Assembly (NCBI GenBank): GCA_027575765.1
Contig: JANBPT010000755.1
Coordinates: 1-24,042 of the forward strand
From: Tieghemiomyces parasiticus
Lineage: Eukaryota > Kickxellomycota > Dimargaritomycetes > Dimargaritales > Dimargaritaceae
DNA length: 24,042 nt
Direction: 5' to 3'
Below are positions 1-9,896 of the stretch, one piece after another. Positions within the stretch are counted from its first letter, which is position 1; every line of letters begins with the position of its first letter. The notes below the pieces were generated by a model. The model worked only from the letters and a program-made list of their open reading frames with translations, was not told the DNA's origin and did no database searches. Both the position numbers and the translations under genes were made by a program.

Positions 1-255
1 CGGACCGTCCAGGAGTTTTCTTCCTGCAACTTGGGTGACAATTTTGGTAAGTTGGCCATGGATATATATATATATATTATAGCACCTATTATTTGGCCAG
101 AAGACATCGACGAGCAACGCACACCAGTATGTAGACTACTAAGCCACTGCTGCTATCATATCCACCTCCCCAATTCTCTTGCATCACCTACAGACCTGGA
201 CTCGTATAACAAACTGGTTGAACTCACCCACAAATACAAGGAGTTGTTCCAGTAG
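1..255 (+). CDS. Possible 3' end of a truncated gene, unrecognised
   Basis: The window may open inside a gene that began upstream. One frame is open from base 1, a GTAAGT donor-like site follows at about 47, and a CAG acceptor-like site precedes about base 103. The last codons, ending at a TAG at 253-255, look protein-like (LDSYNKLVELTHKYKELFQ). A second possible intron runs from a GTATGT at 127 to a CAG ending at 193 and contains a TACTAAG branch-like site. Removing it does not keep the frame that leads into the final segment, so the exon structure is unresolved. I do not recognise a family. An (AT)8 run sits at 62-77, inside the putative first intron. Confidence 0.22.
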   Translation, partial: RTVQEFSSCNLGDNFGKLAMDIYIYIIAPIIWPEDIDEQRTPVCRLLSHCCYHIHLPNSLASPTDLDSYNKLVELTHKYKELFQ

Positions 256-649
256 AGTTGTTCGTTTTCATGGCCCATCCCACTTCCCGACATCTTTTCT
301 TTTCAGACTGGGCGTGGCAGAATGTCTACTTTTATATTATCCTTTACCAGACATGTTTCACCATATAAATATACCCTTCCCCATTGTAGCGCGCTTGGTT
401 AGTATTGACTATTGGCAGTGTATTTAAAATGAGTACCGGCAGAGATCCGAACAACCAGGGTAAATGTACAAATCGTTAGCATAAAATAGCGAAGGAAAGG
501 GCGCAAGCAGGAAGAGGAAGGAAGGTGAGGAGTTGTCCTTGAAAAAAAAATTGTGTAGTTTGGAGAATGGAAATGAGATGCGGGGATAATGGAGAGGAGT
601 GGACACAAGAAACACGAAAACAAAATCCGGTGAGGTACGGGCGACAGCT
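256..649. other. Intergenic, no gene seen
   Basis: This AT-richer spacer separates the possible gene end at 255 from the minus-strand SIP5-like stop codon at 650. It includes an A-run near 541-549 and no convincing reading frame. It probably holds the 3' untranslated and polyadenylation regions of two convergent genes. Confidence 0.5.
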
Positions 650-2829
650 TTATGGGCGGGAGGGGCCAGCCTCGGTGGATAGTTGGGGTGATGTGGTCGT
701 CTCTACGACGGTTGGCAGGGGAGTCCCGCCGTTTACAACGACGCCCGCCGCCTGCACCGTGGCTTGGCCGCCAGTACGCCGATGGTGACCATCATCGACG
801 TACGGCGGAGGACTAACGGCGTCGTAAATCTGCTCGCGGGAGGCGGCGGCGCTGGCGCTTAGGTAGTGTGAGGACAAGCCACCGACGGACGATACCGAGG
901 GGGTATAGGAGCCTGTACCCATCACAACTCCGGCAGCGAGGCTAGCCGCCGACTGATGGCGAGTCAGGGAGGGTGGTGCCGGCATGTCCGCTGGAAGGAG
1001 ACGGTCCTGGCGGTGGCTGGCGTAGTCCGGGCTAGGGTCCTGCGAACGTGGCAAATCGTCATCCGAGAGATCTAGGTTGCGTATCGTCGCGGGGAGTACC
1101 CGAGGTGTGGCGACGAGGGAGGCTGTGGAAGTGGCGGCAGATGGGTAGGTCGATCGGATGGAGGCGGGGGCTGGTGTCGTCGCTCTAGATATGGCGCCGA
1201 CCGATTGGTTCGTCGGATTAGTTGACTCCACGGAGGGTGCATCAGTTTCAACCTGCCCCGATAGATTACTAGTACTGCCACCACCGCCGCCCTCGCCCTC
1301 ACCACTGCGGTCGGTCGTCTCCAGACGCTGGCCCTGCCGGTCCTGGTGTTCAATCATGCTAATTCGGATGGCCTCCATGATCATCAGCTCCTCTAGGTCA
1401 GCTCCCATGTGGTGCATGGCCTGCAAGTAGCCGTTGTAGTGGCTACTAACATTTGAGGTAGGCAAGGTGGCCGCCTCTCGTGGCCGCGTGGACCGTGGCC
1501 GTCGGGGGTTCTCTTGGCGGGAGAGTAGCCGCCGGGCGGGCAGGATAGACGGGCGGTGACTGGTGCGTTCGCGGGCTTGGATGATACGCAAAGTGCCGGG
1601 GCGAACGTCGTCTGGTATGCGGAGCGAGGAAAGCGTCCGGGGATGGAAAAGGGAGGCAAGGTCGCGGGGGGAAGGGTATGATCATTGGTGGGTTAGTCGG
1701 ATGGAAACTGTCAAGTAAACGGCCCATCCACCATGGTGGGCCAACCAGGGTAAGGGGGCTTCAGGGTTAATGTGGGGCAATCGAACCGACCGCCCAAAGG
1801 ACACGGATTGCCTAGAAAACGTACCGCTACTAACGACATCCGGATGATTGAGGCTGAGGGACTGACTGCGACCGCGGTGGGGCCGGCTGGGGGCCGTCGA
1901 TGGACCCCCGATGCCTAGCTCTGCGGGAGGTGGCCGCAGTGACGCAGGTTGGGTGGTCTGGTTAGGAACAAACGTGGTACAATGGAGGGGGGTTAACGTC
2001 AGATATTGTTGCCCTGATCAAAACTGAGGCAGTTCACTGATTGTCTCTGCGTAGCGCTGACCACGACATTTACCTGTGAAAACGAACGCGAGCCCCGGTC
2101 ACAGAAGGCGACCGGCGGGGCGTAGGTGACCCCAAAGTCAGGTTGAGTGCAGAACGGGCAGGTGGTGGGGGCGAGTATAGGTTCGTGACGCTTGATCTGG
2201 ACGAAGCATTCGGTGCAGATGGCATGGTGGCAGCACCGCGAATAGTTGATGTGACGTGGGTAGTAAAGGAAACATATAGGACACTCCACCGCCCGCAGGA
2301 GCAGCTCGCGCTCCTGGTCCGGGGTCAGCTCGTAGGGACAGGCGGAGGCCGTTCGGCTGCGGCGCGGTGGGGTGGTAGCCGAGGTCGTCACGGCAGCCAG
2401 CGGGGAAATGGCAGTTGGACGACCGGTGCGTAGGCGACCATTCACACAAGAGGTGGACGGTGCGGGGTGACTCGAAGCGACGGTACAATTCGCACTATCG
2501 GACCGGCTGCGCTGTGGGGTCGGGGCGACAGACGGAGCGGTAGCACCGGTGGCAGTGCGAAGACTTTCATGAGAGGCCTGCAGCTGCATGTGGGCGGCGG
2601 ACGTATCGGCAGCGAGGTCAGAGCTTGGGGCGCCGCTAGTATCCTCCGCGCTGCCATCCTCGGTATCCTCAGCACCCTTGTAGAAGGGGGCGATCTTGCG
2701 GTCGAGTATGAGGCGGCGCACCGCCCGGCGATCAAAGTCCTGATCTTTGTCAGGATAGATACCGAACGGCTCAAAGCGGCCGCCGTCGAAGGTGTCGCCG
2801 TGGTGGGCTTTAGCGTGTGAGTTGCCCAT
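650..2829 (-). CDS. SIP5: Sip5-like RING-type zinc finger protein (Snf1-interacting)
   Basis: Three exons on the minus strand (2829-2074, 1957-1825, 1611-650) give 616 residues with matching phases. Intron 1 is CAG|GTAAAT to CCAG, and intron 2 is GCG|GTACGT to CCAG. Residues 1-50 carry the family's N-terminal signature (EPFGIYPDKDQDFD, then RRLILDRKIAPFYKG). The start MGNSHAK fits an N-myristoylation pattern at Gly2. A RING-like finger spans about 183-230 (CPICF, then RCCHHAICTECF, then CPFC) and is followed by the typical DFGVTY. The rest is low-complexity Ser/Thr/Pro sequence except a helix at about 368-386 (DLEELMIMEAIRISMIEHQ), which fits a ubiquitin-interacting motif. Yeast Sip5 binds the Snf1 kinase and Glc7 phosphatase regulators. 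Ubiquitin ligase activity is inferred from the finger alone. The short middle exon supplies the stretch ending VVSSDDVRPG, which matches the family's linker before the C-terminal part. Confidence 0.85.
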
Positions 2830-4219
2830 AATCTCCGCTGGATACGATGTGGGGTAACGGTTAGTTGGACCTTGCGGTGAGGAGGAGTACGAAATTAGGG
2901 CGCAGAGACGGGAAGGTCAAAGCTTAAGAATGCGCAGTCGAAAGTTGATGCTGGACTGATTCAGGGTGATGGGTCGCACTGAACGAGTACCCGGTGCTAG
3001 CTGACGTTGCGGAGTGTGCGATGCAGATTGGTCAGACACGCGCAGTCGGCTCAAGTGATAAGTAATAGTACGGTCGAGGGCAAGTTCACAGCCACGTGGC
3101 GGAGACGGTCAGCTACACGTCAAAAGAGAGAGAGAGAGAGAGAGAGAGGGCAGGGTGCTTGGCGGGTACGGCGCAGTTGGCGTCGGTAGAATCTCAAGTA
3201 AGCGCGGTGGACTATGTTAACGTCGGGCGGAGCCAGGAGCGGCGCTGGTTGGTCGGAGTCCCGAGGCGGAAGGGAAGGGTAAGGAAACAGGCACTGTTGA
3301 CCTATAGAGTCCCCCGTCACGTAGACACAGTTAAGTATGGGAGGAGGGTGGCAGAAGGCGGCACACTAACCAACGTACAAGCACTCGGAGGCCGACGCCG
3401 ACGGCGAGTCCGTTGCTACGTTGGGTGGGGCGAAGAGAATACTTGGCGCCAAAGGGCGGCGGTCTGGGACCAGTAACCGAGTTGGCACAAGAGAAACAAA
3501 GTCCGGCGGGGAATGCAGCCGGCCAATACGGTGGCGGGTCTTGACTTCGGGATACAGGAGGAGGGGCTCGTGAGAAGGATAGAGGTGCGGAGTAGAACGT
3601 AATGTGACTATTACGAGACTAGGTGGTTAGACGGACAGACGATGGGGTAGTGGATGGGGTAAAAGCCGGACGGGCATACGCATGGGGGAAGCAAAGCAAT
3701 ATAGCGGCGGGAGGGGGAGAGGAGAGGGGCAAGGGAAATAGGCCAAAATGGACATGGTGGTCAGAGCTGGCCCGTTTTTTTAAAAAAAAGGCGGTGGAGA
3801 GGGAGGGGCAAGGAAGGCTAAGGCAGGGAAAGGGGGGGGGTTGCATATAGGCTTGGTGCGTATGCGTGTACGTGTGTGTCTGGGCTTGCATAGCCTCTTC
3901 CCCATTCATTTCTTCCCCACGGCGCGGGGTGGAGCCAGCGGAGTACAGACACGGTCAGCTGGGCAGTGGCGGGGAGAGGTTGTGGGGAAACAGGGCCCGG
4001 TGGGTGGCACTGACCGACGGGCCTGGCCGAGCCGTCGGATTGCTATACTCCCACCTCGTGCGTATGGCAATAGAGGCAGGATGGAGGGGATGTAAGCGAA
4101 GCCAGCAACGAGGACGAGTGGGCCAGGCGGTTGCAGGCGTACCAGTAATAACGAGTCTCGGGCCGGCGGCGACGTCACTTGCCCCGGCCAATAACCCCCC
4201 CCCCGCCGCCAGCCGCGTG
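2830..4219. other. Intergenic region upstream of SIP5-like gene
   Basis: No convincing gene is visible. The left end is presumably the SIP5-like promoter and 5' leader. The region contains an (AG)12 microsatellite (3125-3148), G-rich and A-rich low-complexity stretches around 3690-3840, and several short open frames that read as low-complexity sequence (for example Thr/His-rich frames near 3619-3909 on the minus strand). Confidence 0.5.
3125..3148. repeat. (AG)12 microsatellite
   Basis: Twelve uninterrupted AG dinucleotides lie in the non-coding region upstream of the SIP5-like gene. This is a simple sequence repeat with no implied function. Confidence 0.9.
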
Positions 4220-4622
4220 GGCGGAAGTCGGGCATTCTGAGTGCAGGCTGCCTTGCAATCTCCCTCGCCCCGTCGTACCAGCCGGCTTTAGGGCTGGTAA
4301 CCCCGAGACCAGGGGTGGGGTGCCAGGGTATGTGGTTTCCAGCCTGGCGATTTACTACCCGCTGCAACGTCTGCAACCCCTTGCGTTAAGAGTGCTGGTG
4401 GGTGATGGTCCACCAGACCTCTTGTCTTTGATCCACGTAAACCTTACAGAGTGGGGTTCCGTTACAAGCTCCTTGCCTTCGTGGCGACTGCCGTGCCTGC
4501 ACCCGCCCGCTTGCTGCGGGGTCGGGCAGCCAGGACAGGCCACGCATCAGCAGCCGGCCCTTACTCCACCCTGCCCCGTAAGGTCGCACTCTGCCTGCGA
4601 CCACATCTAATATTTTTTTTTT
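4220..4622 (+). ncRNA. Candidate structured RNA with Pol III-type terminator
   Basis: A dense run of perfect hairpins ends in ten T residues (4613-4622), as expected of an RNA polymerase III transcript. Stems seen are 4276-4283 with 4292-4299 (TACCAGCC/GGCTGGTA), 4300-4304 with 4312-4316 (ACCCC/GGGGT), 4322-4327 with 4343-4348 (GCCAGG/CCTGGC), 4395-4401 with 4410-4416 (CTGGTGG/CCACCAG) and 4582-4588 with 4596-4602 (GGTCGCA/TGCGACC), the last just before the T-run. A GGAAGTC at 4223-4229 and an ACAGAGTGGGG at 4446-4456 resemble CR-I and CR-V of RNase P/MRP RNA, and GGAA (4223-4226) can pair with TTCC (4457-4460). The roughly 150 nt between the CR-V-like motif and the T-run is longer than usual for RNase P RNA, so the identity is uncertain. 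The 5' end is a guess. I saw no SRP RNA helix-8 motif, U6 or 5S sequence. Confidence 0.3.
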
Positions 4623-5483
4623 GCACATCCAATTGTATATGGTCGTCTATCGGACACTAGGACTCCCACCGCCCAGCTTTGGACTGGTAGTTAGAATGGT
4701 GGGATGGCGTCAGTCGTCCGCAGTATATAGGCACACATACCCATACATATGCACGCTGTGTTAATCGCGACGGCTTGCCATTCTGATGCAGGTAATGTCT
4801 CTGACTGCTGATCGATGTCTAATTCTGGAAAAGGTTGAATTCTCGTCTTTGCTGCCTTAGATTATCGTTTTCGCACAATTCAGCGGGCTCGTGTAGCGCT
4901 GGGTGTATAGATCACCCAAACTCCCACCATCCACCTGGCCGCAACTGTACTGCTCAGGTCTATAGCCATGTGTGGCAGCTGGACATGCCACCCGCGATAG
5001 CGGATCGTGTAACCCGGTTATGAGCAAGCCGGCGAATTGCCGCTGCAATGAAACCAACATTATCACTTTGGCTTCGGTTCAACCGCTCAGTCCTCTGCTC
5101 CCTCCATTTCATTTAGCCATTATGTTCCATCATAATAGGGCCCAGCACACTATCATTTCTACCTACGCTGCCATTCATCGGCCAGCCTTACCAGTTATCT
5201 GCTACAAGCCTCACAGGCCAGCCCATCCCCACGTATACCCCCAGAAGGTGGTTGACCTTAAACCCCAACAGTGGGCCGAAGTCCACGATGTGTCGGATTT
5301 ATTATTGCGCCCCGTCTGTCACGAATCAGATAGGCTCAGCGGGGGGCTTCCATGACAGTGGCCGCCCCATCACTTTGCTGACACACGGCAGTGTCGCTGC
5401 TGAAACAATCAGACGTCAACTTCCTTTTCCGCGTCCTCGATTTTTCTAGTCAGCTCCTTCTCTTTCACTGGTAAGTCATAGCA
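4623..5483. other. Intergenic, no supported gene
   Basis: No recognised gene. A TATATAGG at about 4723 lies some 25 bases ahead of a short ATG frame with a donor-like GTAATG at about 4792, but the product would be tiny and resembles nothing I know. A + strand open frame at 4972-5355 has no recognisable domain. Confidence 0.4.
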
Positions 5484-6261
5484 TCAGGGAGGTCGAATAG
5501 CTTGTGTTAATAGCCTAGCATGGGGGCAGATCGAGGGTGGCCCGCACATTATTAACCAGTCGCGCAAAACACGATCCAACGCCCTCAACCTACTTTCAGC
5601 GGATGCCCGTGCCTCGGCCTTCGTGGTCAGAAAGAAGATGCCGCCCGGTGCCTTACGGGTGTACACGCGCTAAATGCGGGGGTGAGGTGATGAAAGGGCT
5701 AAGCGAGACAGTTAGTTCCCGTACCGCTATCTGGGGGGTTGCTTTCGCCACTGTATCTCAGCTTTACCCAGTTTAGGCAACTTGTAGGGTTTCCCCAATG
5801 ACTATAGTTAGGAATGGCCGGGTGGTCCATCCTGCTCACCTACCCTTGAAGGTTCGAGGGAATTCAGTTCGCTACGGAGGACCGTTACCTCCTCTTTCTA
5901 GAGCAGTCAGTTATACGTGGTGGGCAGGCATCGAGTTAAGACATTAGAAAGGCGTGGCTTGTTAGGCACGTTCGTAGTTGCCTCTATATAACGCACGTCG
6001 GAGCTGAACTACAAGCTTTGCATGGTGTGTGATTTTTCGCGAGGTGGTGGTATGAATCTGACTGTCCAGATGTCAAGCGCTTCTTACCTCGTTCTGCAGA
6101 GCAACGAGCAAAGATGCATTCCTGCTCTCCATGATTTGCAGGGATCTCAAGGAGGGCCTGATGAAAGCTGCCGAATCGTATTCTTGAAAGCTGGTGCCAA
6201 ACTGTGTTGTCAAGTCCGAACAAGGTGTTGCTAGCGTGTGGATGGCAAGGAAACAAATCAA
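5484..6261 (-). CDS. Possible small multi-exon gene, unrecognised
   Basis: Two segments look like exons, but I could not join them. The upstream one, ending at 6088 before GTAAGAAG, reads FGTSFQEYDSAAFIRPSLRS followed by a helix-like stretch ending LLVALQNE. The downstream one (5669-5484) starts after a TTTAG acceptor, reads RVYTRKAPGGIFFLTTKAEA and then an Arg/Ala-rich segment, and ends at TGA. Its RKAPGGIFF resembles the RRTPGGVF motif at the end of the PHAX RNA-binding domain, but the rest of that domain was not found upstream. This is weak evidence: it could be a small real gene, a decayed one, or chance open frames. Confidence 0.18.
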
Positions 6262-6508
6262 CTGAATGTGGGGGTGAGGATAGTGTGAGCCGAGTCCATG
6301 GACTCCGAAAAGCCTTCAAGCATCCATGTTCGTTTGACATGGGGGCCTGAACTGCTCGCCTACACCATGTCCCCCTACACTGCCGAGCAAAGTCGGAACC
6401 ACCAGACAACCTATACCCATGAGCCCTGATAGACCCCAGCCATGTCACTCACACCGTTTTTACTACGTTTAATACCGGCCGGCACATTATCTCCGCCATT
6501 TGGTCACT
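6262..6508. other. Short spacer, nothing seen
   Basis: This separates the possible small gene from the stop codon of the RCC1-repeat gene at 6509. A 154-codon minus-strand open frame crosses it (5984-6448), but its composition does not look coding. Confidence 0.4.
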
Positions 6509-8206
6509 TTAGTACACTATAAACTGGTCAGTCTGCGCCGCTAGCCGTCGCCAGCCAGAGTCCTGCCCGAGTAACGTTGCTGGTTCTTTGCGCACCTTAT
6601 CAACCAACCGCTGCGGATCATCCAGGTCCTGCCAAGCAAACAGCCGGCCCTGCTCATCCAGTACGGTGACCTGACAAGCGCCCACAGCGACATCACGGTA
6701 CCTCGGTACCCCACCACTACCGCACGCTTCAATATCCTGGGTCGGATCCCGCACCAGTGGCCGGTATCTTAGGGTCTCATAGTCCATGATAAACACTCTC
6801 CCGTCGTATAATGTAAACACCTGCATGCCCCAGGTCCCGGCCATCCGGCGCACATCGGTGACCTCAAACGGCAGGTCGGCGAGGTGTCGGACGAGGGCCG
6901 GCTCCGTGTCGTATACCCCGCGGGCGTCGGGCAGGTGGTCCAAATACGTCGGGTAGGCTGCCAGCTCGTGCTGGTGGTCAGATCCTTCCGACACCGCGCC
7001 GACATGCTCGGGTGACGAAGACGGCGTTGGTGGTGGCTTGAGAGCGCCAAACACCGAGAGGAAGGGCCGCCGGGGCTCATCCGGTTGGCTATGGAGGACA
7101 CTAAAGAAGTGTGGGGCGCAATGGAGACGATGAATCCGCGAGCCGACTAGAGACTTGACTAGCGCTGGGCTAGTGGCTTTAGCCTCCGGACGGAGAGAGG
7201 AGGTCGGCATGTAGCCCCAGATGTAGACCTCATGGGGGCCTGCCGTTTCGGCTTCCGTCACTGTCGAGGGATCGTCAGAAGTAGCGGTGGCCCGAGTGAC
7301 GGCAACGGAGTAGTCCCCTGAAGCATGGATGTCGGTGACGGTCCGTTGGATATCGTCAAAGTAGTGGACAGGGAAGGGAAATGAGTCGTAAACCTCGTCA
7401 CCACGGCCCAGGGCGCCGGCACCCCTGCGGGAAAACAACAACAGAGAATTACGGGAGGTTGGTCGGATATGGTAACGGCCGTACAGGACGGGCGGGGCGG
7501 GGGGGGAGACCCATGATTAGTCTTCTACCAAAGCGAGTTCGAACGTTTCAATACAGGCCCCAACCCCAATTTGGGCATACTTCAGGACTTACCAGGTCCA
7601 CAGCTGGCCGTCGCTCGTCAGGGCCATATTATGGAATGCCCCGCAGGCCAGCTTATCTACCTCGAACCTTGCCAGATCAGTCATATGGTATGGTACCACT
7701 ACATCCTCGTCGTCCTCACTGCCCCAGCTCGTCGCTGCCTTAACGGGTCCCACCTGGCCATAGCTATTGTTACCCCACATGAGCACCTGGCCCTCCTGCG
7801 TAACAACACCACAATGGCTCAACCCGCAAGCGGCGGATGCCAGCGGAACCCCAGCGAGGGTGGGGAGAGTATGAGGTGGGGGACTAGTCAGCCAGGCCCG
7901 GGCGCGTTCGGCCGGATCGGGCTGAGAGCTGATCCAGAACTGCCAGGGCTTGCGGTATTCACGTTCGGCGATAACTGTGCGGTGGTAGATTTGTTGCTGG
8001 CGGTGCGGTGTCCAATTCCAGAGGGCCGGGCTGGTCAAGGCTGACCGTGATGCAGGTTCAGCCGATTCGGTCGACTGTGGCGGTAGTGAGGTAAGCGGCC
8101 GAAGGTGACGACGTAGGCCAAGGTTGGGGCGGACGGTAGAGTACCTGAGTGGCCCATGGACTTGCCAGGGGAGCCGTGACCGGTAGACCCGGAGGTGAGC
8201 GGCCAT
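6509..8206 (-). CDS. RCC1-repeat protein, probably mitochondrial
   Basis: Two exons (8206-7593 and 7424-6509) make 509 residues. The 168-nt intron (CTG|GTAAGT to CCGCAG) interrupts a Trp codon inside a repeat, and joining restores LWTWGAGALGRGD, a classic RCC1 blade. Clear repeats lie at about 127-152 (CGLSHCGVV, VLMWGNNSYGQVG) and 187-213 (ACGAFHNMALTSDGQLWTW). Later blades are degenerate (YSVAVTRA, VYIWGYM; VTVLDEQGRLFAWQD). The N-terminus (MAAHLRVYRSRLPWQVHGPL) is Arg-rich with almost no acidic residues, like a mitochondrial presequence. This points to the RCC1-like mitochondrial family (yeast Fmp25, human RCC1L/WBSCR16), involved in respiratory complex or mitoribosome biogenesis, rather than the nuclear Ran exchange factor. 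The family-level assignment is inference. It shares a divergent upstream region with RPS3. Confidence 0.8.
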
Positions 8207-8831
8207 GCGGATAGAGGTGGCTGGAGGGGGGTTATTGTGTTGGTTGGAAAGAAGGTCAGCCGGGGAAACTGCGAATGGCAGGAATGCTGTTATTAACGAG
8301 GCGATTAGACTAAACTACGGCGGAGCTGATTAATGCCAATAAGCGGTGGCCCGGGTGCGACCAGCCGGAAACCGCTAGGCCGAGGGTGACGATACTTGCT
8401 GGCTCGACGACTGCTAGGGTACACTACAAAGACATACGGGCCGAACCATGGGCGGCCAGCATGGGATAACGTGACCTGGTCCCCCCCTCCACCTCACGGG
8501 TGAGTCCACCCACTTTGGAGGTTGTGTCTCTCACAAGCGTAGAGAGGGGCTGGGGGGGGGGGGAAGGGGCCCCGTCAGTCCAGGCTGTCTACGGCTGGCT
8601 AGCCACTCCTGATCACCAATCCGCCCACCCAACCATTCAACGCCAATTGAAGCCTAAGCGGAAAGGGCTACACACCTACTCACATACACACACACATTGG
8701 CATAAGGACTATCCGGCGCCCTCCATTTACGAGTTTCCTCCTCTTACCTCCGTTGGAACCTACCCCCTTTTTTATCTTCTCATAGTAGAACCCGGTTTAG
8801 CCGCCCCGCTACTAGTTGGAACCCCGTCACC
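8207..8831. promoter_or_regulatory. Divergent upstream region of RCC1-like and RPS3 genes
   Basis: This 625-bp region is shared by two divergent genes and must contain both promoters. The RPS3-proximal part (about 8720-8830) is rich in pyrimidine tracts, common in ribosomal protein leaders. G-runs occur near 8550-8560 and a short CA repeat at about 8684-8696. No unambiguous TATA box stands out. Confidence 0.45.
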
Positions 8832-9896
8832 ATGCCGCTCATGAACAAGAAGCGCAAGGTAAGAGCGCAAACCTCCTAGTTCACCGCCCCGAAATCGAAA
8901 ATCCATCCATCCGTCAACCTAGATCGAGCCTACTAGAGACCACGCAAACGGAGAAGCAAACACGCCCGATGAACGCCATCTCCTGGATGCTATATGTCCC
9001 ACTGACGGATGGATGGGTTTGAGCAGATATTCCTGACCCGAAACCATGCATCAGGACGCCATTCAATAGGCGTCGTGTACGAAATCGGTCCCATCGCGAT
9101 CTCCATCATACTCACCATCGCTCATTCTACACCTCCCTGCCGACCCCACCCGCTTTTCGCCTTCCCTATCCCTGCATCCCACCAGTTTGTCGCCGATGGT
9201 GTTTTCTACGCCGAGCTGAACGAGTTCCTCCAGCGCTCGCTGGCCACGGAGGGCTACTCCGGCGTCGAGGTCCGTGTGACTCCCGCGCGTACCGAGATCA
9301 TCATCCGCGCGACCCACCCCCAGGACGTTCTGGGTGAGAAGGGCCGTCGCATCCGCGAACTGACGGCGATCGTGCAGAAGCGCTTCAACTTTGCCGAGGG
9401 CCAGGTCGAGCTCTTTGCCGAGAAGGTTTCGGCGCGCGGTCTGTGCGCCGTGTCGCAGTGCGAGTCGCTCAAGTACAAGCTGCTGGCCGGTATCGCCGTC
9501 CGTCGCGCTTGCTACGGTGTGCTCCGTTACGTGATGGAGTCTGGTGCCAAGGGTTGCGAGGTGGTGGTGTCGGGCAAGCTCCGTGCCGCCCGTGCCAAGT
9601 CCATGAAGTTCACCGACGGTTTCATGATCCACTCCGGTCAGCCCGCCCGGGAGTACATCAATGCCGCCGTCCGTCACGTTGAGATGCGCCAGGGTGTCCT
9701 GGGTATCAAGGTCAAGATTATGCTCGACCACGACCCTACCGGCCGTATTGGCCCCAAGAACCCCCTCCCCGATGCCGTCACCATCCTCGAGCCCAAGGAC
9801 GAGCCCGTCATTACCCAGCCCATCTCCCAGGACTTCCAGGAGCGCGAGCCCGAGCAGCAGTCGGCTCCTGCCGCCACCCCCGCCGCTGCTCAGTAA
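8832..9896 (+). CDS. RPS3: 40S ribosomal protein S3 (uS3)
   Basis: Exon 1 (8832-8858) encodes only MPLMNKKRK and exon 2 (9186-9896) the remaining 236 residues, giving 245 in all, the usual length. The 327-nt intron is CAAG|GTAAGA to CCACCAG, phase 0. Joining gives [19 protein letters not shown], the family N-terminus. The KH domain includes [10 protein letters not shown] at about 59-68, and the conserved C-terminal domain includes [48 protein letters not shown] and [14 protein letters not shown]. The protein lines the mRNA entry channel of the small subunit and also has DNA-repair endonuclease activity in other organisms. Codon use is strongly biased to C/G third positions, as expected of a highly expressed gene, and this also creates long open antisense frames. 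The tiny first exon is typical of ribosomal protein genes. Confidence 0.97.
8899..9020. repeat. 18-bp inverted repeat within RPS3 intron 1
   Basis: Bases 8899-8916 are the reverse complement of 9003-9020 except for one T/C difference, which in RNA would be a tolerated U-G pair. The core of 14 bp (8903-8916 with 9003-9016) is perfect. The arms are about 86 bases apart and sit wholly inside the intron, so the pre-mRNA could form a long stem. Confidence 0.85.

Noticed and set aside
1771..1797. tRNA-like T-loop (GGTTCGATT) on the minus strand
   Set aside because: The T-stem is imperfect, no acceptor, D or anticodon arms fit around it, and it lies in a SIP5-like intron.
3906..4376. Open frames on both strands across the GC-rich 3.9-4.6 kb stretch
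   Set aside because: High GC lowers stop frequency. The translations are Pro/Arg/Gly-rich without family features, and the region is better explained by hairpins and a Pol III-type T-run.
4202..4622. SRP RNA as identity of the hairpin locus
   Set aside because: No helix 8 signature (GGAA-type tetraloop with symmetric A-rich loop) and no clear Alu-domain loops were found on either strand.
5849..5860. GGTTCGAGGG resembling a Pol III B box
   Set aside because: No cloverleaf can be built around it and the B-box end does not match.
8859..9185. Box C/D snoRNA in RPS3 intron 1
   Set aside because: There are CTGA motifs and a GATGAA, but no proper RTGATGA C box placed next to the terminal stem.
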